Positions 16,538 through 25,134 are shown, counted from the stretch's first letter. The stretch is DNA of 64,000 nt from Paenibacillus sabuli (GCF_014705605.1 NZ_JACXIZ010000007.1:124001-188000), one strand, 5' to 3'. Notes: a model not told the origin generated them from the sequence alone. Program-made: numbers and translations.

Positions 16538-16720
16538 TTCACCCCTTCGGTTGGTTGAAACGCATACTTCCCAGGAAATATTTTGCGCACATTCAGAGTA
16601 TCCGCCACCCTTTATGCTGTAAACAATGAATCCGTTCGATTCTCTCCACAAAATCATATTGGGGCTTGGTTAGGAATGAATCAGGGAAAACAAGCGTTTG
16701 TTGTAGCGAAAGTTCAATTA

Positions 16721-16738
16721 TAAAATAGTACTATTTTA
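16721..16738. promoter_or_regulatory. Perfect 18-bp palindrome, candidate operator
   Basis: TAAAATAGTACTATTTTA is its own reverse complement. It lies midway between the divergent binding-protein and AraC-sensor genes. On the minus strand it overlaps a TATAAT (19-24 bases into the 16719-16724 region) that could be the -10 of the cluster 1 operon. A dimeric regulator could bind here. Confidence 0.4.
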
Positions 16739-16791
16739 ACACTTCGTACAAAGTATTTAGTCTTTCCGATTTATTTAAACTTTGATTATGA

Positions 16792-16821
16792 TATAATTTT
16801 TTATAATTGTAAGCGCTTATA
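16792..16821 (+). promoter_or_regulatory. -10 element with adjacent CcpA (cre)-like site upstream of AraC sensor
   Basis: TATAAT at 16792-16797 is followed by TGTAAGCGCTTATA at 16808-16821, which fits the Bacillus cre consensus (TGWAARCGYTWNCW) except for one position. Placement just downstream of a -10 would let CcpA block transcription of the sensor gene when preferred sugars are present. No good -35 is seen. Confidence 0.5.
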
Positions 16822-16847
16822 TCAGTTGTAGGGGGTATCGAATTCGG

Positions 16848-19112
16848 ATGAGAGAAGACATCAAGATAAAGAGAATCTTACAGAAAGCAAAATATTCTGT
16901 ATTCATTAAAATATTCAGCGTTTTCTCTCTGGGCATCGGTCTGCCTGTGCTTCTGATTGGCATGTTGACAATCGATCAATCTACCTCTCACAGTTTGCAG
17001 CAAATCAGCCAATCCAACAAAAAAGTGTTGCGCGAGAAAAAAATGCAATACGAACAAAAAATAAACGAGATCGAACAGTCCGCTTTTCGGTTTATCGGGC
17101 AGGACGCGATCTGGCAGCTTATGGACAGTAATGAACTCACGGTAAAGCACTCGTTCTTGATGGCAAATTTGGCTAGCATGTTCACCGCCACATTGAGTAC
17201 GAATCATGAGATGGAATCGATCTACTTTTTCGACAATATTCACCCCTATGTCATTGCCGAGACGAAATATACCAAGGAGGATTTCAAGGATCAAGAGGCT
17301 TTGACGCTGGCTCAGAATATGAATCCTTCGTTCAAGATGATACACCGCAAGCTGCAGGATCAGGATGTCATTACCTTCATCAAATCCTTCTCACTGCCTT
17401 CCAGCTCTTCCATCGGCTTGTTGGTGTTCAATGTGAACTATAAGCTGTTCTTTGATGAACTGGCTATGTACGAAATCATGCTCACAGATCGTGCCGGGCG
17501 ACTGATCTATGTGAGCGAGGCGTTGGCGAATCAATTACCACAGACCTATGCGTTAGGGGAAATCCTGCTTTCCGGGAAGCTGGATGCCGACGAGGGCGTG
17601 CTAGACCTTGATAACACGCCCTTCTACATGACTCAGGAAACCTCCGATAAAATGGATATTAATTTTCACTTTGTCCAGCCTTACGATCAACTTGTCCAGC
17701 CTGCCCTGCTGCTGAGAAAGACCATCATCGCCTCTATGTCCATCGTATTCGGCTTGTCGCTACTACTGGCATTCATGTTCTCGGGCATCCTCTACCGACC
17801 GCTATCCCGGCTCGCTATAAGCACGCGGAAATACCTGGGACAGGGCGCCGCGCCGCAATACAAGAACGAATATCAGATGATTGAAACCGCGATTGCCCAC
17901 ATGCATGAAGAGAACAGTCAAATAACCGACAAATATAAAGTGGCCTTTCCCTTCCTGCAAAAATATTCCCTGCATGATTTGTTGTCGAAAGGCAGCTTAA
18001 ACCGGGAGCAGTTTACTGCTATATGCCGAACGCTGAACTTCGATCTGTCCAGCAACAGCTTTGCGATGGCGGCTATTGATTTTGAAAACATTCAAATCAA
18101 CGATACGGTAAGAGAGAAATTGAGCGATTATTTTACAGAACGTAAGGGTTACATGCATTGCTTGCGATTCGAACTCGGCGATAAAAGAACGATGCTGTTG
18201 TTCAACACAGACTTGCCTGTAGAAGCCTTGCACAGTGAACTTTGCGAGCTCAAAACCAGCTTAAACAACGAGGGTTTCGAATTGACTTTGGCGCTTAGCC
18301 AACCCTTCTCGGAAATCGCTGACATTCCGGCGAGCTACAGACATGCGCTGCGGCTACTCGACCACAAATTTTTTATCGGCAAGAATGAAATCATCTACAA
18401 TATGCCGCTCACGCAAGACAAACAAGATCTCTTTGTGGACAATAAACAAATAGAGAAGCTGCTGCAACGCATTCAAGAGCGCAATTTTAAAGAGGCTGCG
18501 CGGGCCTTTGATCACATTACGCAAAGCATGATCGGGCAGATGGAACATATCGACTATATTCGTTATATCCATTTCCAAATCTGTTCGCAAATCATCTCGG
18601 TATTAATGGAGTTCCGAGTCGATTTGAAATCCAGCTCCCTCAGCAAGGAGCGCATATTCCAGAGCATCCAGCGTTCGGAAACGATTGAAGAGCTGGATGG
18701 GTTCGTGAAAACGTTGATGGAAGAAAGCACCGTCTTGCTGGATAATGCCAATACCCAGCATCATTCCGACCTGATCGAGCAGACAAAGGCCTTTATTCGG
18801 GCGCATTACTGCAAAGACATTTCACTGGAGGATATTTCACGAGTCGTTTTCCTTTCCCCCCGCTATCTGGGTACGATCTTCAAAGCCCAAACGGGAGCCA
18901 CCATTTTCGAATATGTCACCCAGTTGCGGATGCAACGAGCCATGGAATTATTGGTATCGACCGACATGAAGATTCAAGACATTTCCAATTCAACGGGGTA
19001 CAACACGGTACAGAGCTTTATTCGCTTCTTCAAAAAACATTTTCACATGACGCCAAACGATTTCAGAAAGAAGACTTATATCGCGAGCCAAAAGGAGGAA
19101 ATTCCCGAGTAG
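16848..19112 (+). CDS. Membrane-anchored AraC-family sensor/regulator (cluster 1)
   Basis: 754 residues. A first membrane segment near residues 20-45 (FIKIFSVFSLGIGLPVLLIG) and a second near 290-315 enclose an extracellular sensor of about 240 residues. A HAMP-like stretch (LYRPLSRLAISTRKYLG) follows, then a long cytoplasmic region and a C-terminal AraC double HTH (ISLEDISRVVFLSPRYLGTIF; TGYNTVQSFIRFFKKHFHMTP). This one-component architecture is common in Paenibacillus beside LplABC transporters. It is divergent from the cluster 1 operon and most likely activates it on sensing the extracellular sugar. Confidence 0.9.
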   Translation: MREDIKIKRILQKAKYSVFIKIFSVFSLGIGLPVLLIGMLTIDQSTSHSLQQISQSNKKVLREKKMQYEQKINEIEQSAFRFIGQDAIWQLMDSNELTVKHSFLMANLASMFTATLSTNHEMESIYFFDNIHPYVIAETKYTKEDFKDQEALTLAQNMNPSFKMIHRKLQDQDVITFIKSFSLPSSSSIGLLVFNVNYKLFFDELAMYEIMLTDRAGRLIYVSEALANQLPQTYALGEILLSGKLDADEGVLDLDNTPFYMTQETSDKMDINFHFVQPYDQLVQPALLLRKTIIASMSIVFGLSLLLAFMFSGILYRPLSRLAISTRKYLGQGAAPQYKNEYQMIETAIAHMHEENSQITDKYKVAFPFLQKYSLHDLLSKGSLNREQFTAICRTLNFDLSSNSFAMAAIDFENIQINDTVREKLSDYFTERKGYMHCLRFELGDKRTMLLFNTDLPVEALHSELCELKTSLNNEGFELTLALSQPFSEIADIPASYRHALRLLDHKFFIGKNEIIYNMPLTQDKQDLFVDNKQIEKLLQRIQERNFKEAARAFDHITQSMIGQMEHIDYIRYIHFQICSQIISVLMEFRVDLKSSSLSKERIFQSIQRSETIEELDGFVKTLMEESTVLLDNANTQHHSDLIEQTKAFIRAHYCKDISLEDISRVVFLSPRYLGTIFKAQTGATIFEYVTQLRMQRAMELLVSTDMKIQDISNSTGYNTVQSFIRFFKKHFHMTPNDFRKKTYIASQKEEIPE

Positions 19113-19164
19113 CGAATGAATCATAAGCACATCTATTTTCAAAAGGGCACTCCCCCGGCCGTAT

Positions 19165-19311
19165 TCAGCAGCAAGTCGTCGACGTCGACGCCAAGATCAG
19201 CGAATCGGTCGGGATGTACAACGCGACGTATTTTTCCACGCTCTTCAAAAAAAATACGGCTTGTCTCCATCGGCCTATCGCAAGAAAGCGGCCATGGAAG
19301 ACGCACCGTAA
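19165..19311 (+). pseudogene. C-terminal fragment of an AraC-type response regulator
   Basis: The frame reads KISESVGMYNATYFSTLFKK and, after a one-base slip in the run of A at about 19247-19254, YGLSPSAYRKKAAMEDAP then a stop at 19309-19311. That is the second HTH and tail of a YesN-like regulator. The remainder of the gene is absent, so this is a relic. It follows the intact AraC sensor and abuts the truncated PAS gene at 19323. Confidence 0.7.
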
Positions 19312-19322
19312 GTTCTGGTTCT

Positions 19323-19658
19323 TCATTCCGACAGGTCGAGCGCGAGATGGTATGCCGACCGGGCGGCGAGCCCCCTTTGTTCCGCCGCGTGCAGGCGCGC
19401 GGCCTGCACGCGCGCCTGCAGCACCCGACCCTCCGTCGTGCGCAGGGCGAGATGCATCCGCTCCACCTTGCCGTCGATCCGCAGGCGCGGCAGCATGCTC
19501 AAGTGAAAAAGCACGCTGGCGGCCTTGGTCAGAATCGATTCGAATTGACAGCCAATCAGGCCCTGGTAGGTGTAGCCGAGCGTACCGGCGAGGGCTTCGT
19601 CCACCTCGATAATGTCGCACTCCTCGGATAGCGTCAATCGTTGCTGCCCTTGTGTCAT
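19323..19658 (-). CDS. PAS-domain protein, probably a truncated RsbP-like partner of RsbQ
   Basis: About 111 residues from ATG 19658 (AAGGAG 12 bases upstream); an alternative ATG at 19697 overlaps the hydrolase stop. The protein is essentially one PAS domain (LSEECDIIEVDEALAGTLGY, then IGCQFESILTKAASVLFHL). In Bacillus subtilis the RsbQ gene is followed by rsbP, whose protein has PAS, coiled-coil and PP2C phosphatase parts. Here the coding region ends after the PAS domain, directly beside a foreign AraC relic, so the phosphatase or other output half has probably been lost. It may be dead, or act as a free PAS module. Upstream context: RsbQ-like hydrolase, same strand, overlapping or adjacent. 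Confidence 0.65.
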   Translation of the reverse strand: MTQGQQRLTLSEECDIIEVDEALAGTLGYTYQGLIGCQFESILTKAASVLFHLSMLPRLRIDGKVERMHLALRTTEGRVLQARVQAARLHAAEQRGLAARSAYHLALDLSE

Positions 19659-19686
19659 ATTCGCTGCGATCTCCTTGGCGCTTCCA

Positions 19687-20490
19687 TCAGGAAGCATTCA
19701 GATAGGTCCGGATCAATCGGGACGTCTCTTCGGGATGACTGACGTGGGGGCAATGACCGGTCGCTTCCATAAATTGCAGCTCGCTGCCCCGGAGCTGGTC
19801 GTGTACGTAGGCCCCGACCTCGAGCGGCGTAATCAAGTCCTGACTGCTCTGCAGGATCAGGCTCGGCACCGTGACCCGGGCCAGATCGGCGCGATTGTCC
19901 GACATGAATGTCGCGCGCGCAAACTGCCGGGCGATCTGCGGATCGAGCGAACAGAAGCTGTGCCCCAGCTCGCGCGCCAGCTCCGGCCGCTCCGGATTGC
20001 CCATCACCAGCGGCGCGAGGTAATCTGCCCAATCGACATGATTGCGCTCCATCAATTCAAGCAACTGCTCGATATCCTCGCGCTCGAAGCCCCCAATATA
20101 ATCCGTTCCGTCGTTGATATAGCGCGGAGAAGGCCCGAGCAGCACCAGATGACGGAAGCAGTCCGCCCGGAGCGAGGCCAAGAGCCCGACCATAGCGCCG
20201 ACGGAGTGGCCGACGAGGATCGCATTCTCGATGTGCAGCGCCTCGCAGATGTCCAGCACATCCTGCACATAGCCGTCCAGCGATTGGTACCGCTCTGCGG
20301 TGTAGGCGCTTTTGTCCGAGCGCCCGGTCCCGACATAATCGAACCGTACGACCCGATATTCGGCCTCAAAGGCCGGCGCCACGAAGCGCCACATATTCTG
20401 ATCGCAGCCGAAGCCGGGCGCGAAGAGCATCGTTTGCTCGCCTGCTCCTGTCACGTTCACATTGTTGCGTCTCAATACGACTTCATTCAT
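19687..20490 (-). CDS. rsbQ: RsbQ-like alpha/beta hydrolase (energy-stress sigma-B signalling / D14-KAI2 group)
   Basis: 267 residues from ATG 20490, seven bases after AAGGGG. The fold begins MNEVVLRRNNVNVTG and has the oxyanion region APGFGCDQNMWRFV. The nucleophile is Ser96 in VGHSVGA; the other triad members are Asp218 (QSSQD) and His246 (TGHCPH). These positions match B. subtilis RsbQ (Ser96, Asp219, His247) almost exactly, and the length is the same. RsbQ supplies or makes a small ligand for the PAS domain of RsbP. The next gene is a PAS protein, as expected, but it is cut short. The genomic setting, between gene remnants, suggests a locus in decay. Confidence 0.88.
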   Translation of the reverse strand: MNEVVLRRNNVNVTGAGEQTMLFAPGFGCDQNMWRFVAPAFEAEYRVVRFDYVGTGRSDKSAYTAERYQSLDGYVQDVLDICEALHIENAILVGHSVGAMVGLLASLRADCFRHLVLLGPSPRYINDGTDYIGGFEREDIEQLLELMERNHVDWADYLAPLVMGNPERPELARELGHSFCSLDPQIARQFARATFMSDNRADLARVTVPSLILQSSQDLITPLEVGAYVHDQLRGSELQFMEATGHCPHVSHPEETSRLIRTYLNAS

Positions 20491-20611
20491 CGCAATGCCC
20501 CTTTCCACGGCCCGCATCGTCCGGCTCGGGCCCATATCGTCAATCTGCACTATCGCTCATTATACCATATTCGCGAGACGCACCAAGGGAGCGACGGGAT
20601 CAGGACAGGTC

Positions 20612-20647
20612 GACGCCCCGCCTAGGCTTCAGCCGAGGCGGGGCGTC
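20612..20647. terminator. Strong GC hairpin upstream of the RsbQ-like gene
   Basis: Perfect 12-bp stem GACGCCCCGCCT / AGGCGGGGCGTC (20612-20623 with 20636-20647). There is no clear T-run on either side, so it may be a weak terminator between the cupin remnant and the RsbQ-like gene. Confidence 0.4.
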
Positions 20648-20711
20648 GCGTAAGGGACTAGGCGTTATTCTGTGCTAAAGCCCGATTGTCTGTTCGTTCT
20701 GAGCGGGTCGG

Positions 20712-20865
20712 TTACCCTTGGTATTCTTCGTCGCTGACCTGCTCCAACCATTCCACGCCCTTACCGTCAAGACGCTCCTGAATGGCCGTGTGCGTCATCG
20801 AGGTTGTCGGTGAAGCGCCGTGCCAATGTTTCTCGCCGGGCGGAAACCAGACCACATCGCCGGGA
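20712..20865 (-). pseudogene. Cupin-domain protein, C-terminal fragment
   Basis: The last 50 residues read [17 protein letters not shown], then [11 protein letters not shown] and [12 protein letters not shown]. This is the end of the small cupin family annotated near carboxymuconolactone decarboxylases, with the metal-binding His residues present. The frame stays open further upstream but the residues no longer resemble the family, so the N-terminal half was replaced or deleted. Confidence 0.65.
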
Positions 20866-21056
20866 GAATTGAATAAAGAGGTATTGAAGAGGTGAAGGCG
20901 TGTTGCTGCAGTATGCCAATTGCAGGCGTAATTGTAATGGGGTGATGGATCGGCAAACAGCATGCCTGATCCGCCGGAAGGGGGTGGCCCGGCAGGTCGG
21001 CATGCTGTTTTCAAGTGAAGGAGTGCGGGGCGCAGCTCCCACGACTGGAGTATCGC

Positions 21057-21368
21057 TCAGGTCCGGTCAATTGATTCTTGATACAAGTCGGCATATGTTT
21101 TGGAGTCTTTAATGAGGTCGTCGCAGAACGCCGCCACGTCCTTGCCTGTCACATCGAGCACCTTATCGCCTCTTGCCGCCCCCTCCTCAAAGAGGTCGAC
21201 CAGCCCCGCGAGCAAGCCGGTCCCTTCCGTCAGTTCCACAGGGCCGACCTTAAAGAAGTACTTTTGGATTTCCCGATACACAATCTGATAATCCTGTGGG
21301 AGTGCCTTGACACGCGCCATGTGCGCACGCCATGCTTTTTTGCCTTCTATGTGTCCGCGCAGGTTCAT
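21057..21368 (-). CDS. DUF1048 family protein
   Basis: 103 residues. The helical family pattern is seen: AWRAHMARVKALPQDYQIVYREIQKYFF, then LLAGLVDLFEEGAARGDKVLDVTGKDVAAFCDDLI. DUF1048 proteins are small cytoplasmic helical proteins almost always linked to a PadR regulator; their function is not established. It is the second of two tandem paralogues here, 11 bases after the first. Confidence 0.88.
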   Translation of the reverse strand: MNLRGHIEGKKAWRAHMARVKALPQDYQIVYREIQKYFFKVGPVELTEGTGLLAGLVDLFEEGAARGDKVLDVTGKDVAAFCDDLIKDSKTYADLYQESIDRT

Positions 21369-21379
21369 TTTTACCCCTC

Positions 21380-21727
21380 CTATTCGCCCAACTTTTTTGC
21401 AATGGCTTCATTAAGCTGCTTGCGCCACTTGTCGCGAACGGACTTGGCGCCGTCTTCGCCAACCAATGCCCTGCAAAAGCCTTTGATATCGTCCCCCAAT
21501 ACCTCCTGGGCCCGCTGACCGTCCGCCGCCGTCTCCTCAAGCAGCCCGAGCACCCCTTCCAGAATGGGCATGAGATTGCGACCGGTAAAATCGGAATGCG
21601 GCCACAGGTTGGCATTGATTTCATTCCAGGCCGCTTGATAATCCGCCGGCAGCGTTTTTACGCGCGCTTCGAATGCTTTGAAAGCCGCCGTCATATCGCT
21701 GCCTGTGAGTTCCTCCCACAGCTTCAT
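21380..21727 (-). CDS. DUF1048 family protein
   Basis: 115 residues from ATG 21727, which overlaps the PadR stop (ATGA). It shares the family layout with its downstream paralogue: FKAFEARVKTLPADYQAAWNEINANLW, then LLEETAADGQRAQEVLGDDIKGFCRALVG. A longer start at 21775 would run deep into padR and is unlikely. It probably assists or is controlled by the PadR protein; molecular role unknown. Confidence 0.88.
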   Translation of the reverse strand: MKLWEELTGSDMTAAFKAFEARVKTLPADYQAAWNEINANLWPHSDFTGRNLMPILEGVLGLLEETAADGQRAQEVLGDDIKGFCRALVGEDGAKSVRDKWRKQLNEAIAKKLGE

Positions 21728-22050
21728 GCTTTTCGCTCCTTTATATCGTTCATTTTGGAGGACAGAAACGTCCATCTTTCCCAGAACTTTTGAAGCTCCT
21801 CGCGCCCGGCGTCGTTGATCGCAAAAAACTTCCGCGGCGGCCCCATTTCCGATGGCTTTTTCGTCGTTTCCACCAGTTTGTTCCTTTCAAGCCGAATCAG
21901 AATGGTGTATACTGTGCCCTCCACCACATCAGCGAAGCCGAGCGCATTCAGACGCCGCGTAATTTCATAGCCATACGTTTCCTGGCGGCTGATCAACTCC
22001 AGCACGCATCCCTCAAGCACGCCTTTGAGCATTTCCGTTAAGTTTTCCAA
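21724..22050 (-). CDS. PadR-family transcriptional repressor
   Basis: 108 residues. Winged helix: MLKGVLEGCVLELISRQETYGYEI, then VVEGTVYTILIRLERNKLVETTKKP and PPRKFFAINDAGREELQKFW. This is a short (PadR-s2) type. It is the first gene of a three-gene operon with two DUF1048 genes and is very likely self-regulated through the palindrome at 22106-22129. The effector is unknown; relatives respond to membrane-active or phenolic compounds. Confidence 0.92.
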   Translation of the reverse strand: MENLTEMLKGVLEGCVLELISRQETYGYEITRRLNALGFADVVEGTVYTILIRLERNKLVETTKKPSEMGPPRKFFAINDAGREELQKFWERWTFLSSKMNDIKERKA

Positions 22051-22105
22051 ATCCTACTCACCTCTGCGATTGCGTTCGATAATGATTCTTTTCTGGTACC
22101 AAGCA

Positions 22106-22129
22106 ATACTTACTACATGTATAAAGTAT
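22106..22129. promoter_or_regulatory. Candidate PadR operator
   Basis: The 24-bp dyad ATACTT-N2-TACATGTA-N2-AAGTAT has 20 of 24 positions symmetrical and lies 56 bases upstream of the PadR start, where the promoter should be. It contains the TACATGTA-like core expected of PadR sites. The rest of 22130-22315 shows no gene. Confidence 0.6.
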
Positions 22130-22315
22130 CACAGAGTAGTGAGAATGTCAATTTATTTGGATAAGAATCATATGTGTACAAGATTGGGAATAACCCTCTT
22201 TATCATGTGGATATTCTGTTGATATCTCTAATCATTTTGTTGATAAGTTGTTGATTAACAGGCTCGATCTAGAGTTGAATTGAAATTCACGAGAACTGTT
22301 GTGAATAAATACCTT

Positions 22316-22644
22316 GAAGCATTGCATCAGGCGCAAATCAGCACAGGTTTGATCTCGTATCATTTTTCCGGCAAGGGAGACCTGATGAAAACGACGTTAA
22401 TGTAACTGGTGGAGCGCGAGCGCGCCTTTATCAAGGAACAGGTGGACGCGGGCGGACCTGCTTGAGGAAGCTCATTGTCTTTATTGAAGCAAGCCTGGCT
22501 TACCACCGTAGCCATCGCCAGGCTTACAACGCCATGCTGGAAATTGTTTTTAATGCCCGCACGCCGGACAATGTCCCTTATTATCTGGTCGAAATTCAAG
22601 GGAAAGATGAATTACATACCGTTCTGAAAATTCCGACGACCTGA
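22316..22644 (+). pseudogene. TetR-family regulator, decayed
   Basis: Pieces in order are ALHQAQISTGLISYHFSGKG (end of HTH), then an in-frame TAA, LVERERAFIKEQVDAGG, a TGA and a frame change, and finally LRKLIVFIEASLAYHRSHRQ plus NAMLEIVFNARTPDNVPYYL (ligand domain). The N-terminus and C-terminus are missing. Confidence 0.7.
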
Positions 22645-22811
22645 ACCTCGTCTCACGTAAGGGGAATGTGACCTTGTCGGCGGACCCGGCGTTCGGCGGA
22701 TTCTTCGACCTGCAGACGGCTTCCGGGCGCATTGCGGCTCCCGATGCGCCGCAAGCAACGATGGATAGGATTAAGGTGCGGACCGATTCCGGTGATATTC
22801 GAATTCGATAA
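22638..22811 (+). pseudogene. DUF4097-type beta-repeat protein, C-terminal fragment
   Basis: In a frame offset from the TetR remnant, residues LNLVSRKGNVTLSADPAFGG, FFDLQTASGRI and IKVRTDSGDIRIR-stop match the end of DUF4097/adhesin-like beta-strand repeats (the xTxSGDIxIR motif). It is joined directly to the TetR relic, so a deletion fused the two. Confidence 0.5.
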
Positions 22812-22844
22812 ATCGGGTCTGTATGAGGAAAGGAAGGAATGTCC

Positions 22845-23232
22845 ATGCCTGGCCTGATTGGCCGCGGCAAACGTGCGCTGCGAATAAAAAAAGTAAAAGC
22901 GGGCGACGGCCATCCATTAAAAGCCTACCGATGGTGGCATCTGTTCACCCGCTCCTTATTCCATCTCGATATCGTCAACATTCAGTGCGTTGATCGGGGG
23001 CGCGGCCATCTTCACCTTGCTCGCATCCTTTGCTGTGAACGCGCCTCAGCTTCTCGAAACGATCACCGAGATTCCTTGGGTGGCCGACAACCTGGGCCGG
23101 TTCGAATCTCCGATCTCCCTCCCGGCTCCGGTCAATTATGCGATCGTAGGCGCAGGCCTATTGGCCGGCTACGAGCGCGCACTCATGTTTCGCAGCCATT
23201 GGCTGCTGGATGCGATGGATCGGCTGGGGTAG
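22845..23232 (+). pseudogene. Membrane protein with internal deletion
   Basis: An N-terminal piece (MPGLIGRGKRALRIKKVKAG, then YRWWHLFTRSLFHLDI) and, in another frame from about 22984, a C-terminal piece with two hydrophobic segments (LIGGAAIFTLLASFAVNAPQ; VNYAIVGAGLLAGYERAL, then FRSHWLLDAMD). From memory the intact family is roughly 250 residues, so the middle of about 150 residues is gone. The family has no known function. Confidence 0.6.
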
Positions 23233-23237
23233 ATCCC

Positions 23238-24128
23238 TCATCCCTTGATGGCCCCGATCATGACGCCTTTGACAAAATATTTTTGAAGAAAAGGGTAGAT
23301 GAACAAAATGGGAAGCGTCGTGACGATGACTGTCGCATACTTGATCGTTTCGCCAATCGAATACGTATCCGACCCGCTTCCCGCCCCCTGCGACATCGCT
23401 GATGTGTTGTTCTGAATGAGGATTTCTCTTAAAATTAATTGCACCGGATACAACTCGCGGTCTCTCAAAAAAATAACGGCCTGGAACCAGGCATTCCAAT
23501 GCTGCACGCCATAAAACAAAAGCATGACCGAAATGACCGACATCGACAACGGCAGCACAATCCGAGCCAAAATGAACGGCTCGCTGGCGCCGTCAATCCT
23601 GGCGCTCTCAATCAGTTCCTCCGGTATGGCGGCAAAGGAAGTGCGCATAATGATCAGATTCCATGTATTAATGGCCGTCGGTAAAATCAGCGCGAGCAGA
23701 TTGTCGCCCAGATGGAGCGTCTTGGTGACGAGCAAAAAGACGGGGATGATGCCGCCCGAGAAGAACATGGTAAAGACAATGCCAAGCATGATCGGCGTAG
23801 CCAGCTTCACATTCTTTCGTGACAAGCCATACGCCCCCAGCGAGGTCAGCGCCAGATTCAGGGCCGTGCCGCCTACCACGATAATTAACGTGTTCCGGTA
23901 GCCTTGCAGGATATTCGGATTGGAGAAGACCGCCTTGTAAGAAGAAAAATCCAACCCTAACGGATGCAGCAAGATCCCTGAATGCGCCATGAATGCATTC
24001 GCCTCGCTCAAAGAAGCAAACACCACATAAGCAAAAGGATACAAGCAAGCCAGGATCAAGATGGACAACCCTACATAATTGAAAACATCAAATAGTCGTT
24101 CTCCCTTGCTGTCATGGCGTGATGCCAT
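23238..24128 (-). CDS. Carbohydrate ABC transporter permease, LplC/YtcP type (cluster 2)
   Basis: 296 residues from ATG 24128 with AGGAGGG six bases upstream. Membrane spans start at VGLSILILACLYPFAYVVFA. The coupling loop is ESARIDGASEPFILARIVLP and the C-terminus FLQKYFVKGVMIGAIKG is diagnostic of the YtcP group. Last gene of the cluster 2 operon, overlapping no neighbour; the facing gene at its end is a dead membrane-protein relic. Confidence 0.94.
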   Translation of the reverse strand: MASRHDSKGERLFDVFNYVGLSILILACLYPFAYVVFASLSEANAFMAHSGILLHPLGLDFSSYKAVFSNPNILQGYRNTLIIVVGGTALNLALTSLGAYGLSRKNVKLATPIMLGIVFTMFFSGGIIPVFLLVTKTLHLGDNLLALILPTAINTWNLIIMRTSFAAIPEELIESARIDGASEPFILARIVLPLSMSVISVMLLFYGVQHWNAWFQAVIFLRDRELYPVQLILREILIQNNTSAMSQGAGSGSDTYSIGETIKYATVIVTTLPILFIYPFLQKYFVKGVMIGAIKG

Positions 24129-24139
24129 CGTGTTCCCTC

Positions 24140-25066
24140 CTACCATAAGCTCGTTTCGTTCACCTTGCGGCTGATCCAGTTGGCCAAGATGAGCAACGCA
24201 AAGTTCAAGGCCGACTGGAATAATCCAACTGCGGTGGCATAGCTGAATTCGAAGCTGCCGCTCAAGCCTACCCGGTATACATAAGTGTTGATGACATCCG
24301 CCGTCTCATACGTGTTCGGATTATACATCAAAACTATTTTTTCAAATCCAATCGTCATAAATTTCCCCATATTTAAAATGAACATGATGACGATGATCGG
24401 CATTATGCCCGGAATAGTCACATGCAGCGCCTTCTTCCAGCGCCCGGCTCCGTCAATGGTTGCCGCTTCATATTGTTCAGTGCTTATCCCGCTCAGAGCG
24501 GCCAAATAAACGATCGATCCCCAACCAATCTGCTGCCAGATTTCGGATGCGACGAATATAGCGCGAAAATTTTCGGGAAAGGCCAACAGCGAAGCCTGGC
24601 TCGAACCGCCGAAATGCGATAATAATTGCGTAATAAATCCATTGCGCTCGGTAAACTGCACAATCATCCCCACCACAACGACGACGGAGATAAAATGAGG
24701 CAGATAGGTAATGCTCTGCACCGTTCGTTTGAATGGATTGGACGTGACTTCATTGAGCAACAAGGCCAGTAGAATCGGGGCCGGAAACGCAAAAATCAGC
24801 AAATAAAAATTAATAACAAACGTATTCTTCATCACGCGCCAAAAATAGATACTGGAAAAGAAGTCGTTAAAATGACTAACCCCCACCCATTCGCTTCCCC
24901 AAATGCCTCTGCCGACATTAAAATCCTTGAATGCAATAACCGCGCCGTACATCGGTCCGTACTCAAATATGACGTAGAAAGCAATAACCGGGAACAGCAT
25001 CAAGTAAATGGCTTTGTTCCGAATCATATCCTTTCGCAAGCTCGAACCTATCGATTCCCTCATCAT
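24140..25066 (-). CDS. Carbohydrate ABC transporter permease, LplB type (cluster 2)
   Basis: 308 residues. Membrane spans begin at NKAIYLMLFPVIAFYVIFEY. The family marks are VIAFKDFNVGRGIWGSEWVG, QSITYLPHFISVVVVVG and the coupling loop YEAATIDGAGRWKKALHVTI. It lies between the binding protein and the YtcP-type permease, with 11 bases to the latter. An inverted repeat at 25095-25120 separates it from the binding-protein gene. Confidence 0.94.
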   Translation of the reverse strand: MMRESIGSSLRKDMIRNKAIYLMLFPVIAFYVIFEYGPMYGAVIAFKDFNVGRGIWGSEWVGVSHFNDFFSSIYFWRVMKNTFVINFYLLIFAFPAPILLALLLNEVTSNPFKRTVQSITYLPHFISVVVVVGMIVQFTERNGFITQLLSHFGGSSQASLLAFPENFRAIFVASEIWQQIGWGSIVYLAALSGISTEQYEAATIDGAGRWKKALHVTIPGIMPIIVIMFILNMGKFMTIGFEKIVLMYNPNTYETADVINTYVYRVGLSGSFEFSYATAVGLFQSALNFALLILANWISRKVNETSLW

Positions 25067-25094
25067 TGAATCACCTTTCTGTTGGCTGACGGTT

Positions 25095-25120
25095 GAAAGA
25101 AGCGCCCAAGCGCTTCTTTC
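25095..25120 (-). promoter_or_regulatory. Intercistronic hairpin between binding-protein and permease genes (cluster 2)
   Basis: Perfect 10-bp stem GAAAGAAGCG / CGCTTCTTTC with a 6-base loop, at the same position in the operon as the hairpin in cluster 1. Confidence 0.65.
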
Positions 25121-25134
25121 GCCGTATCGCTCGA

